The notes below the pieces were generated by a model that was given only the letters and a program-made list of their open reading frames with translations, made no database searches and was not told where the DNA came from. Below, in pieces: positions 25,115 through 33,285 of a stretch of 64,000 bases of DNA (positions are counted from its first letter, which is position 1; each line of letters begins with the position of its first letter). A program made the position numbers and the translations under genes. Where the stretch lies: assembly GCF_004792695.1 (NCBI RefSeq), contig NZ_SRXU01000004.1, forward strand, positions 1-64,000, given 5' to 3'. Source of the DNA: Sphingomonas naasensis. Its GTDB lineage: Bacteria > Pseudomonadota > Alphaproteobacteria > Sphingomonadales > Sphingomonadaceae.

Positions 25115-26539
25115 ATGTCGATTCCCTCGGATCCCCGCGCGTTCCTCTATCGCGAGCTTGACCCCGAAACCGCCACCCGGCTGACCGCCGACGCGCTGGC
25201 CAGCGCCGAGGATGGTGAGCTCTATCTCCAATATCGCAAGACCGAGGCGTTCGGTTTCGACGACGGCCGGCTCAAGACCGCGTCGTTCGACACCCAGTCG
25301 GGGTTCGGTCTGCGCGCGGTATCGGGCGAGACCACGGCGTTTGCCCATGCCAACGAGATCAGCCCCGCCGCGATTCGCCGCGCCGCCGAGACGATGACGC
25401 TGATCGAGCCGAGCAGGAACGGGAAGGCGCCGCCGCCGCAGGGCAGCAACCGCCACCTCTACACCGACAGCGATCCGCTCGATCTGGTGCCCTTCGCCGA
25501 CAAGGTGAATCTCTGCCAGACGATCGATGCCGCCGCCCGCGCCCGCGATCCGCGCGTCGTCCAGGTCTCGGTCGGGCTGACCGGCTCATGGGGCGTGGTC
25601 GAGATCGTCCGCCCCGACGGCTTCATCGCCACCGATGTCCGTCCGCTGGTCCGGCTCAACGTCTCGGTCGTCGTCGAAACCAATGGCCGGCGCGAGACCG
25701 GCAGCTTCGGCACCGGCGGGCGCACGCTCTACGACCGGCTGTTCGAGCCCGCGACGTGGAACCGCGCGATCGACGAGGCGCTGGCGCAGGCGCTGGTCAA
25801 TCTCGATGCCGAGGACGCCCCCGCCGGCGACATGACCGTGCTGTGCGGCCCTGGCTGGCCCGGCGTGCTGCTCCACGAAGCGGTCGGCCACGGTCTCGAG
25901 GGCGATTTCAATCGCAAGGGCACCAGCGCCTTTTCGGGCCGGATCGGCGAGCGCGTCGCCGCGCCGGGCGTCACCGTGGTCGATGACGGATCGATCACCG
26001 ATCGGCGCGGCTCGCTGTCGATCGACGACGAAGGCACGCCGACGCGCGAGACCGTCCTGATCGAGGACGGCATCCTCAAGGGCTATATGCAGGATCGCCT
26101 CAACGCCCGGCTGATGGGCGTCGCGCCGACCGGTAACGGCCGCCGCGAATCGTTCCAGCACGCGCCGATGCCGCGGATGACCAACACCTTCATGAAGGGC
26201 GGCAACGACGATCCCGCAGAGCTGCTCGCGCGGGTGAAGCGCGGCATCTATGCCAAGTCGTTCGGCGGCGGGCAGGTCGACATCGTCTCGGGCAAGTTCG
26301 TCTTCTCGTGCACCGAGGCCTATCGGATCGAGAACGGCAAGCTCGGCCGTCCGATCAAGGGCGCGACGTTGATCGGCGACGGCCCCACCGTGCTCCACAA
26401 GGTCACCGGCATCGGCAATGACTTCGCGCTCGACGAAGGGGTGGGGATGTGCGGCAAGGGCGGCCAGTCGGTTCCCGCCGGCGTCGGCCAGCCGACCCTG
26501 CTGGTCGAAGGCCTTACCGTCGGCGGCACCGCCGCCTGA
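25115..26539 (+). CDS. tldD: Metalloprotease TldD
   Basis: The 474-residue protein is the TldD half of the TldD/TldE (PmbA) heterodimeric zinc protease, which cuts unfolded peptides such as microcin B17 precursor and the CcdA antitoxin. The zinc motif HEAVGH (HExxxH) is at residues 254-259, inside a highly conserved block. Length is typical. The partner tldE is not in this window, which is usual since the two genes are often unlinked. The start at 25115 matches TldD N-termini; a longer frame to 25001 would cover the promoter. Confidence 0.95.
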   Translation: MSIPSDPRAFLYRELDPETATRLTADALASAEDGELYLQYRKTEAFGFDDGRLKTASFDTQSGFGLRAVSGETTAFAHANEISPAAIRRAAETMTLIEPSRNGKAPPPQGSNRHLYTDSDPLDLVPFADKVNLCQTIDAAARARDPRVVQVSVGLTGSWGVVEIVRPDGFIATDVRPLVRLNVSVVVETNGRRETGSFGTGGRTLYDRLFEPATWNRAIDEALAQALVNLDAEDAPAGDMTVLCGPGWPGVLLHEAVGHGLEGDFNRKGTSAFSGRIGERVAAPGVTVVDDGSITDRRGSLSIDDEGTPTRETVLIEDGILKGYMQDRLNARLMGVAPTGNGRRESFQHAPMPRMTNTFMKGGNDDPAELLARVKRGIYAKSFGGGQVDIVSGKFVFSCTEAYRIENGKLGRPIKGATLIGDGPTVLHKVTGIGNDFALDEGVGMCGKGGQSVPAGVGQPTLLVEGLTVGGTAA

Positions 26540-26561
26540 CGGCTTGCCTTACGAACTGTCT

Positions 26562-26585
26562 TATAATAACAACACACCGTGGTGT
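26562..26585 (+). promoter_or_regulatory. Promoter minus 10 box and start-site dyad of the PBP1A gene
   Basis: TATAAT (26562-26567) is a perfect minus 10 box; the matching minus 35 is poor (nothing close to TTGACA at 16-18 bp). ACACC (26574-26578) and GGTGT (26581-26585) form a 5-bp dyad exactly at the expected start of transcription, a good place for an operator. Confidence 0.45.
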
Positions 26586-26625
26586 TGCACTTTTCCCTGT
26601 GCCGCGAGGCCGATAAGAGGCCCTG

Positions 26626-28851
26626 ATGGCCCGCGAACCCGGCTCCGGCGACGTCCGCTTTCCGCTACGGCGACCGGCTGAATCCGGCGACGACTCGTCG
26701 GCGCCGCAGGTCCGTGCGTGGCGGCCGCAGAGCGCGAGTCTCACGCCGCTCGAAGCGACCGTCGCCGTGCCGGTGCCCGAGGCACCCAGGCCGGGCCTCG
26801 TTCCCGATCCCTTCTGGCGCGCGCCGCCGCCGCCTCCCCCGCCGCCGTCCGACGGCGGGGGAGGCGGCGACGAAGGCGAGGCGGGCAATCTCCCTGCGAT
26901 CCGCAAGCGGCGCTTTCGCTTCCGCTGGCGCTGGGTGAGCTGGGGAATTGCCGGGTTCATCCTGCTCTTCGTGCTCGCCGTGGCCTGGCTCGCGCTCACC
27001 GCGCCGCTATCGAAGTCGCTCCAGCCGCCGGCGCCGCCGTCGATCACCTTGCTCTCGGCCGAGGGCAAGCCGATCGCGCGCCGCGGCGCCGACATCGCCG
27101 GTCCGGTCGACGTCACCAAATTGCCCGATCACGTCGCCCAGGCCTTCACTGCGATCGAGGATCGGCGCTTCTATTCGCATCTCGGCGTCGATCCGCGCGG
27201 GATCATGCGCGCGTTCCTTCACAACGCGACGAGCAGCGGCGGCTCGCAGGGCGGCAGCACGATCACCCAGCAGCTCGCCAAGAACGCGTTCCTCACTTCC
27301 GATCGGACGATGACGCGCAAGCTGCGCGAGGTGATGATCGCCTTCTGGCTCGAGGCATGGCTCACCAAGGAGGAGATTCTCTCGCGCTATCTTTCGAACG
27401 TCTATTTCGGCGACAATGTCTATGGCCTGCGCGCCGCCGCGGAGCATTATTTCAGCACCACGCCCGAGAAGCTGACGCTCAGCCAGGCCTCGCTGCTCGC
27501 CGGGCTGGTCAAAGCGCCGAGCCGGCTCGCGCCGACGGGCAATCTCAAGGGCGCGCGCGAGCGGCAGAAGCTGGTGATCGGCGCGATGGTGGCGAGCGGC
27601 GCGCTGACCGAGGCCGAGGCCGCGCGGGTGCGCCCGGCGGTGCTGCGGGTGAGCAAGGAGAAGGAACTCCCCAACGGCACCTATTTCGCCGATTGGGTGC
27701 TCCCCGAGGCGCGCGATCGCGCCGGCGGGGTGGCGACCGAGCAGACGGTCAAAACCACGCTCGAAATGGATCTTCAACAGGCGGCCGAGCGCGCGGTGCG
27801 CGGCGCGGGGCTGCGCAAGACCCAGATCGCGCTCGTCGCGATGCGCCCCGACGGCCGCGTCGTCGCGATGGTCGGCGGCAAGAGCTATCGCGAGAGCCCG
27901 TTCAACCGCGCCACCCAGGCGCGGCGCCAGCCGGGCTCGACCTTCAAGCTGTTCGTCTATCTCGCCGCATTGCGCTCGGGGATGACACCGGACAGCATCG
28001 TCGATGATTCGCCGGTGACGATCGGCGACTGGTCGCCGACCAACAGCGACGGGCGCTATGCCGGCAAGATCACGCTGCGCCAGGCTTTCGCCAAGTCGAG
28101 CAACGTCGTCGCGGCGCGGCTGACCAACGAGATCGGCGTCGGCCGGGTGATTCGCGCCGCGCGCGACCTCGGCATCTCGACGCCGATCGCGAGCGAAGCC
28201 TCGATCGCGCTCGGCACCTCGAATGTCTCGCTGCTCGAGCTGACCGCCGCCTATGCCGCAGTGGCCAACGGCAGCTATCCGGTGCGTCCGCGCGGGCTCG
28301 ACGATGCCGAGAGCGCCGACGACTGGCTTGCCGCGCGACTCGGTTCGGCGACGCGTATCCCCGGCGGGCAGCTCGACGACATGCGCTCGTTGCTCGCCAC
28401 CGTCGTCAGCGCGGGCACCGGCCGCGGCGCCGCGTTGTCGATCCCCGCCTTCGGCAAGACCGGGACCACGCAGGATGCGCGTGACGCCTGGTTCATCGGC
28501 TATGCCGGCGATCTGGTCGCGGCGGTGTGGATCGGCAACGACGATAATTCGCCGATCCCCGGCCTGTCGGGCGGCGGCATCCCGGCGCGCGTCTGGCGCG
28601 ACTTCATGGTCCGTGCGCTCGGCGTCTCGGTGCTGCCACCACCGCCGGTCGAGGAGCAATACGACAACGAGATGTCGCTCGACGATGTGCTCAACAGCGT
28701 CGGCGAGTTCGTCGAAGGCTCGCAGATCGACACCGATGTGCTCGGTCCGCGCGATCGCCCGTCGCCGCAGGACGAGGAGCTTCCGCCCGAGGACGAGGAG
28801 GAGGCGCCGCCGCCGCCACGCGGTTATGGCGCGCGCCGCGGCGAGGAATAG
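26626..28851 (+). CDS. mrcA: Bifunctional penicillin-binding protein 1A
   Basis: The 741-residue class A PBP makes and crosslinks peptidoglycan. It has a cytoplasmic Pro/Gly-rich N-terminus (about 100 residues, with runs of Pro and Gly), one membrane span (about 107-127), a GT51 glycosyltransferase domain with catalytic Glu178 in AIEDRRFYSHLG, and a transpeptidase domain with Ser438 in STFK, SSN around residue 490, and KTGTT at 611. The acidic, Pro-rich C-terminal tail (about 690-741) is probably disordered. It is preceded by its own promoter and followed 28 bp later by ltaE. Confidence 0.94.
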   Translation: MAREPGSGDVRFPLRRPAESGDDSSAPQVRAWRPQSASLTPLEATVAVPVPEAPRPGLVPDPFWRAPPPPPPPPSDGGGGGDEGEAGNLPAIRKRRFRFRWRWVSWGIAGFILLFVLAVAWLALTAPLSKSLQPPAPPSITLLSAEGKPIARRGADIAGPVDVTKLPDHVAQAFTAIEDRRFYSHLGVDPRGIMRAFLHNATSSGGSQGGSTITQQLAKNAFLTSDRTMTRKLREVMIAFWLEAWLTKEEILSRYLSNVYFGDNVYGLRAAAEHYFSTTPEKLTLSQASLLAGLVKAPSRLAPTGNLKGARERQKLVIGAMVASGALTEAEAARVRPAVLRVSKEKELPNGTYFADWVLPEARDRAGGVATEQTVKTTLEMDLQQAAERAVRGAGLRKTQIALVAMRPDGRVVAMVGGKSYRESPFNRATQARRQPGSTFKLFVYLAALRSGMTPDSIVDDSPVTIGDWSPTNSDGRYAGKITLRQAFAKSSNVVAARLTNEIGVGRVIRAARDLGISTPIASEASIALGTSNVSLLELTAAYAAVANGSYPVRPRGLDDAESADDWLAARLGSATRIPGGQLDDMRSLLATVVSAGTGRGAALSIPAFGKTGTTQDARDAWFIGYAGDLVAAVWIGNDDNSPIPGLSGGGIPARVWRDFMVRALGVSVLPPPPVEEQYDNEMSLDDVLNSVGEFVEGSQIDTDVLGPRDRPSPQDEELPPEDEEEAPPPPRGYGARRGEE

Positions 28852-28879
28852 AGAATTGACCTGAAGCGCGGGGGCCGCG

Positions 28880-29893
28880 ATGGCGTGGCGCATGCGCTTC
28901 TTCTCCGACAACGCCGCGCCCGTCTGCAGCGAAGTGCTCGATGCGCTCGCCCGGGTGAATGTGCTCGATACCGCCTATGACGGCGATCGCTGGTCGCAGC
29001 AGCTCGACGGAGCCTTCTCGGATCTGTTCGGAACCGCGGTGCGCGCGCTCTGGGTGCCGACCGGCACCGCCGCGAACAGCCTCGCGCTCGCCGCGCTTTG
29101 CCCGCCGCATGGCGGCGTGGTCTGCCACCGCGACGCGCATATCAATGTCGACGAATGCGGCGCGCCCGAATTCTACACCCATGGCGCCAAGCTGCTCACG
29201 GCCGAGGGGCCCGGCGCCAAGCTCACCCCCGACGCGATCCGCGCGGTGATCGATCCGATCCGCAACGACGTCCATCAGGTCCAGCCGCACGCGATCTCGA
29301 TCACCAACGCCACCGAATATGGCCTTGCCTACACGCCGGACGAAGTCGCCGCGATCGGCGACCTCGCCAAGGCGCGCGAGCTGGGTCTGCATATGGACGG
29401 CGCACGCTTTGCAAATGCGGTCGCGCATCTCGGCTGCCACCCCGGCGACGTGACGTGGCGCGCCGGCGTCGACGCGCTGAGCTTTGGCTTCGTCAAGAAT
29501 GGCGGGATGAGCGCCGAGGCGCTGATCTTCTTCCAACCCGAGCTCGCCGATGCGACGCTTTATCGCCGCAAGCGCGCCGGGCTGCTCGCCTCCAAGGGGC
29601 GCTATCTCGCGGCGCAGCTGCTCGCGATGCTCGAAGGCGATCTCTGGCTCGCCCATGGCCGCGCCGCCAATGCCGGGGCGCGGCTGCTGGCGCTGGCGGC
29701 GGGCGACCGGCTGGTCCATCCGGTCGAGGCCAATGAAGTGTTCCTCAAGGTCCGCGCCGAGGAAGCCGAGTCGCTCCGCGCGCTGGGCTTCGATTTCTAC
29801 GATTGGGGCGTCGGCGAGGCGCGGCTGGTGATCTCGTGGGACCAGCGCGAAGCGGCGATCCGGCCGTTGGCGGATGCGATCGCGGCGCTGTGA
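28880..29893 (+). CDS. ltaE: Threonine aldolase-family PLP enzyme
   Basis: The 337-residue fold-type I enzyme resembles low-specificity L-threonine aldolases, which split threonine or allo-threonine into glycine and acetaldehyde. The PLP lysine is in SFGFVKNGG, with the conserved LHMDGARFANA (aspartate and arginine near the cofactor) about 45 residues earlier. The beginning RFFSDNAAPVC is typical. ATG at 28880 was taken; the ATG at 28892 is equally possible. It overlaps the next gene by GTGA. Confidence 0.85.
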   Translation: MAWRMRFFSDNAAPVCSEVLDALARVNVLDTAYDGDRWSQQLDGAFSDLFGTAVRALWVPTGTAANSLALAALCPPHGGVVCHRDAHINVDECGAPEFYTHGAKLLTAEGPGAKLTPDAIRAVIDPIRNDVHQVQPHAISITNATEYGLAYTPDEVAAIGDLAKARELGLHMDGARFANAVAHLGCHPGDVTWRAGVDALSFGFVKNGGMSAEALIFFQPELADATLYRRKRAGLLASKGRYLAAQLLAMLEGDLWLAHGRAANAGARLLALAAGDRLVHPVEANEVFLKVRAEEAESLRALGFDFYDWGVGEARLVISWDQREAAIRPLADAIAAL

Positions 29894-30849
29894 GGCGCTT
29901 CACCTCCTTCAAGGCGCCGATCATCGAGCCGCCCGTCGAACCGGTTCCGCCGCGCTCGGCGCGGCTCGACGTCATCCTGCCCTTCCTCGTCGTCACGCTG
30001 ATCTGGGGATCGACCTGGATCGTCATTCGCGACCAGCTCTCGGTGGTCCCGCCGAGCTGGTCGGTGACCTATCGCTTCACCGTGGCGGGGGTCGTGATGC
30101 TCGGCTGGGCGCTGCTCCGTCGCGAGCCGCTGGGGCTCGATCTGCGCGGCTGGGCCTTCGCGATCGCGCTCGGCTTCGCCCAGTTCGTGCTCAACTTCAA
30201 CTTCGTCTACCGCGCCGAGCAGCACATCACCTCGGGGGTGGTGGCGATCGTCTACGCGCTGCTGCTGGTGCCCAACGCGCTGCTCGCGCGCGCTTTTCTC
30301 GGCCAGCGCATGGGGCGCCAGCTGCTCGTCGGATCGGCGGTGGCGATGGCCGGGGTGGCGCTGCTCTTCGTCCATGAGGCGCGGCTGAGCGATGCAGGCC
30401 CCGAACAGGCGTTGCTCGGGATCGGCATCGCGCTGCTGGGCGTGCTGTCGGCCTCGGTCGCCAACGTCATGCAGGCGACCCAGACCGCCAAGGCCTATCC
30501 GATGGCCGCGACGCTCGGCTGGGCGATGCTCGGCGGCGCGGCGATCGACGCGGTCTGGGCGTGGACGACGGTCGGTCCGCCGATGATCGAACCGCGCTGG
30601 GGCTATATCGCAGGCACGCTCTATCTCGGCATTTTCGGCTCGGCGCTGGCCTTCACCATCTATTTCCAGCTGATCCGGGTGATCGGCCCGGCCAAGGCGG
30701 CCTATACCAGCGTGCTGATCCCGGTGATCGCGATGCTGCTCTCGACGCTCTTCGAAGGCTATCGCTGGTCGCTGCTCGCGGGCGGCGGCGCCGCGCTGGT
30801 GGTGGTCGGGCTGGTGCTCGCGCTCAAGGCGCGCAGGCCCAATCGATAG
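29890..30849 (+). CDS. EamA-family (DMT) transporter
   Basis: The 319-residue protein has ten predicted membrane helices in two EamA repeats. The first helix carries the family-type LIWGSTWIVIRDQL. Such drug/metabolite transporters export amino acids, metabolites or drugs; the substrate is unknown. It starts with GTG at 29890 inside the ltaE stop (GTGA), so the two are coupled, and export of an amino-acid-related compound is a possible link. Its 3' end overlaps the opposite-strand epimerase gene by 91 bp. Confidence 0.87.
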   Translation: MRRFTSFKAPIIEPPVEPVPPRSARLDVILPFLVVTLIWGSTWIVIRDQLSVVPPSWSVTYRFTVAGVVMLGWALLRREPLGLDLRGWAFAIALGFAQFVLNFNFVYRAEQHITSGVVAIVYALLLVPNALLARAFLGQRMGRQLLVGSAVAMAGVALLFVHEARLSDAGPEQALLGIGIALLGVLSASVANVMQATQTAKAYPMAATLGWAMLGGAAIDAVWAWTTVGPPMIEPRWGYIAGTLYLGIFGSALAFTIYFQLIRVIGPAKAAYTSVLIPVIAMLLSTLFEGYRWSLLAGGGAALVVVGLVLALKARRPNR

Positions 30850-31598
30850 TCGGGAAAGCGCGGCCGCCAGCCGAGCAGGCGCTTCGCCTTGCCGTTCGCG
30901 ACACGCCGGTTCTCGGCGTAGAAGGCGCGCGCCTGCGGGCTGAGCTCTGCGGCGTCGAGCGGGACGAGCGGCGGCACCGGCAACCCGAGCAGCACGCAGG
31001 CAAAGGCGATCACCTCGCTCTGCGCCGCGGGCAGATCGTCGGCGAGGTTGTATGCGCCCGCGGGCGCCTCGAACCCCGCGATCACGCCGGCGACAATGTC
31101 GTCGCGATGGACGCGGCTGAACACCTGCCCCGGCACATCGACGCGTAGCGCCGCGCCGCGCGCGACGCGGTCGAGCGGCGAACGCCCCGGGCCGTAGATT
31201 CCCGGCAGGCGGAACACCCGCGCGCCGAGCGCCAGCCAGCTGGCATCGGCTTCGGCGCGGGCGGTGCGGCGGCCGCCGCCGATCGGGGCGCTCTCGTCGA
31301 CCCACGCGCCGCCGGTATCGCCATAGACCCCGGTCGAGGAGAGATAGCCGCGCCACGCGCGCGCTGCGGCGATCTCCGCGCCATAAGCGGTGAGGATCGG
31401 ATCGGTGGTCTCGGGCGCCACCGTCGATACGATGTGCGTGGCGCGGGCGATCTCGAACGCGACGCGGTCGCGATCCGCGAAGGCGATGCTCGCGTCGCGC
31501 CCGTCGCGCGTCACCGCCGCGATTCGCCACGCCCCCGCGGCGAGGCGCGCCGCCAGCGCGCTGCCGGTATAGCCGCGCCCGAAGATCAGCAAGCGCAT
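30759..31598 (-). CDS. NAD-dependent epimerase/dehydratase-like protein (YeeZ type)
   Basis: The 279-residue extended-SDR protein has a Rossmann motif FGRGYTGSAL at the N-terminus, LSSTGVYGD in the middle (Ser/Tyr of the active-site area) and RLPGIYGPGR. This matches the YeeZ-like group of unknown substrate. The last 30 residues (Ser/Thr/Pro-rich) are encoded antisense to the end of the transporter gene and have no counterpart in the family as I know it, so they look like a run-on tail. Its ribosome site GGAGGA lies in the stem of the hairpin at 31606-31626. Confidence 0.8.
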   Translation of the reverse strand: MRLLIFGRGYTGSALAARLAAGAWRIAAVTRDGRDASIAFADRDRVAFEIARATHIVSTVAPETTDPILTAYGAEIAAARAWRGYLSSTGVYGDTGGAWVDESAPIGGGRRTARAEADASWLALGARVFRLPGIYGPGRSPLDRVARGAALRVDVPGQVFSRVHRDDIVAGVIAGFEAPAGAYNLADDLPAAQSEVIAFACVLLGLPVPPLVPLDAAELSPQARAFYAENRRVANGKAKRLLGWRPRFPDYRLGLRALSASTSPTTTSAAPPPASSDQR

Positions 31599-31605
31599 GG
31601 ATCAT

Positions 31606-31626
31606 TCCTCCCCTGGAGGGGGAGGA
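31606..31626. repeat. Hairpin element containing a ribosome-binding site
   Basis: TCCTCCCC (31606-31613) pairs perfectly with GGGGAGGA (31619-31626) around a 5-nt loop. On the minus strand the purine arm nearest the gene reads GGGGAGGA and acts as the Shine-Dalgarno for the epimerase-like gene at 31598 (spacing about 8 nt). Folding would hide it. Confidence 0.6.
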
Positions 31627-31631
31627 TCTGG

Positions 31632-33242
31632 CTACCGCGCGCCATGGCCCCCGAACGCCACGCCGAAAAAGTCACCCCTGACCCAGCTCGGCCGCGCATC
31701 GCCATCGGCCACTGCGCGCGCCGCGGCATAGTTCACCCGCGCGAACTTCGCCGCCGCCGTCCAGTCGATCGGCAGCGCGATGTCGTCCGACGGCTTGTGA
31801 TAATGGCTGGCGAGAAACTCCATCTGCGCCGCCTCGCCCGGCCCGCCGGGGCCGCTGTCGATCGACACCGCGGGGATGCCGGCCTGGACGAAGCTGTAGT
31901 GATCCGAGCGGACGAAGAACATTTCCTCGGGCGCGGGATCGGGGACGACCGCGAGCCCTTCGGCCGCCGCCGCCGCGGCATAGGTCGCGCCGAGGCTCGA
32001 GCGCTCGCCGCCGAGCACGACCAGATCCTGCATCGCATAGGTCAGGATCGGCATGTCGAGATTGAGGTCGGCGACGAGGCGGCCCTTGCCGGGGAGCCCG
32101 GGATGCGCGGCGAAATAGCTCGACCCGACGAGCCCCTTCTCTTCGGCGGTGAGCGCGACGAACAGGATCGAGCGGCGCGGCCGCTTGCCCGATTCGGCGA
32201 AACGGTGGGCGATGTCGAGCATCGTGGCGATGCCGATCGCATTGTCCATCGCGCCATTGTAGATGCGGTCACCCTTTTCGGGCTCGCCGATGCCGACATG
32301 GTCGAGATGCGCCGAGAGCACGAGATATTCGTCGCGCAGCGCCGGATCCGAGCCTTCGATCAGCCCGACGACATTGCTGCTGCGCGTGGCCCGGATGCTC
32401 GTCGCGGTGGCCAGCTTGAGCGTGCCGGTGAGCGGCCCGGTCGGCATCCGCGTGCCGCGGCGCTCGGCAGCCAGCACGTCGCGCCAGCGGATCCGCGATC
32501 CTGCGAACAGCTTCTCGGCGCCCGCCTGCCCGATCGTGCCGACCACCGGCGCGCCGGGAGCGATCATGTGCGCCTTGCCGTCGGGCGCGATCCACGTGGT
32601 GCGCTCATAATCGTAATAGGGCGCCATCGCCTCTACCGGGAATTCGGCGCGGCGCTCGATCGATTCGACAATGATCACTGCCTTGGCGCCGCGTGCCTCG
32701 GCAAAGCGCGCCTTCTGGTCGTCGTCGCCGAGATGGGCGGAGACGTCGTCGGGCAGGCCGGGCGGCGTCCCCGCATAGAGCGCGACGATCTTGCCGCGCA
32801 CGTCGAGCCCGCGATAGTCGTCGCGCCGCGCCTCCGGATAGACGAGGCCGTAGCCGGCGAAGACGACCTGGCCTTCGACGGCGAAGTCGGGCGTGGCCGG
32901 CACGCCCTGATTAAGGAAGTCGATGCCGAACTGGAGCGGGATCGCGGCGCTGCCGCGGGTGAGCGTCCATTTCGCCTTCGCCGCCGGCCGATAGGTGGCG
33001 AGCCCGACCGGCTGGAGCCAGCTTCCGCCGGCGCCGGGCTTCAGCCCCGCCGCGAGCATCTGCGCCGCGACATATTCGGCGGCGATGTCGTAGTCGCGCG
33101 TTCCCGCCTCGCGCCCGCGCAGCGCGTCGGAAGCGAGGAACGCGACATGCGCCTTCAGCGCCGCCTGCTCGGGCGGGAGTTGCTGCGCGTGCGCCAGCGG
33201 CGCCAGCACGGTCAAAGACAGCAGGAGCAGGCTACGCAACAT
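31632..33242 (-). CDS. Secreted M28-family metallopeptidase, paralogue 1
   Basis: The 536-residue protein has a signal peptide (LAHAQ cleavage near residue 20), a PA-like insert domain (about 120-290) and an M28 zinc aminopeptidase domain. Metal ligands are visible in SAHLDHVGIG, GAMDNAIG, TAEEKGLVG, NLDMP and the final HYHKPSDD. Family members remove N-terminal residues from peptides in the periplasm or outside. It is the last of three tandem paralogues that share the layout and a C-terminal GDFFG motif; its start is 43 bp from paralogue 2. Confidence 0.9.
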   Translation of the reverse strand: MLRSLLLLSLTVLAPLAHAQQLPPEQAALKAHVAFLASDALRGREAGTRDYDIAAEYVAAQMLAAGLKPGAGGSWLQPVGLATYRPAAKAKWTLTRGSAAIPLQFGIDFLNQGVPATPDFAVEGQVVFAGYGLVYPEARRDDYRGLDVRGKIVALYAGTPPGLPDDVSAHLGDDDQKARFAEARGAKAVIIVESIERRAEFPVEAMAPYYDYERTTWIAPDGKAHMIAPGAPVVGTIGQAGAEKLFAGSRIRWRDVLAAERRGTRMPTGPLTGTLKLATATSIRATRSSNVVGLIEGSDPALRDEYLVLSAHLDHVGIGEPEKGDRIYNGAMDNAIGIATMLDIAHRFAESGKRPRRSILFVALTAEEKGLVGSSYFAAHPGLPGKGRLVADLNLDMPILTYAMQDLVVLGGERSSLGATYAAAAAAEGLAVVPDPAPEEMFFVRSDHYSFVQAGIPAVSIDSGPGGPGEAAQMEFLASHYHKPSDDIALPIDWTAAAKFARVNYAAARAVADGDARPSWVRGDFFGVAFGGHGAR

Positions 33243-33285
33243 CGACGATCCTCAGCTTCTCCCCCGCAGCGAGGGAAATCCGGCG

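Noticed and set aside
29797..31605. 602-codon minus-strand frame overlapping the transporter and epimerase genes
   Set aside because: Its translation is a shadow of two real genes in other frames and shows no motif.
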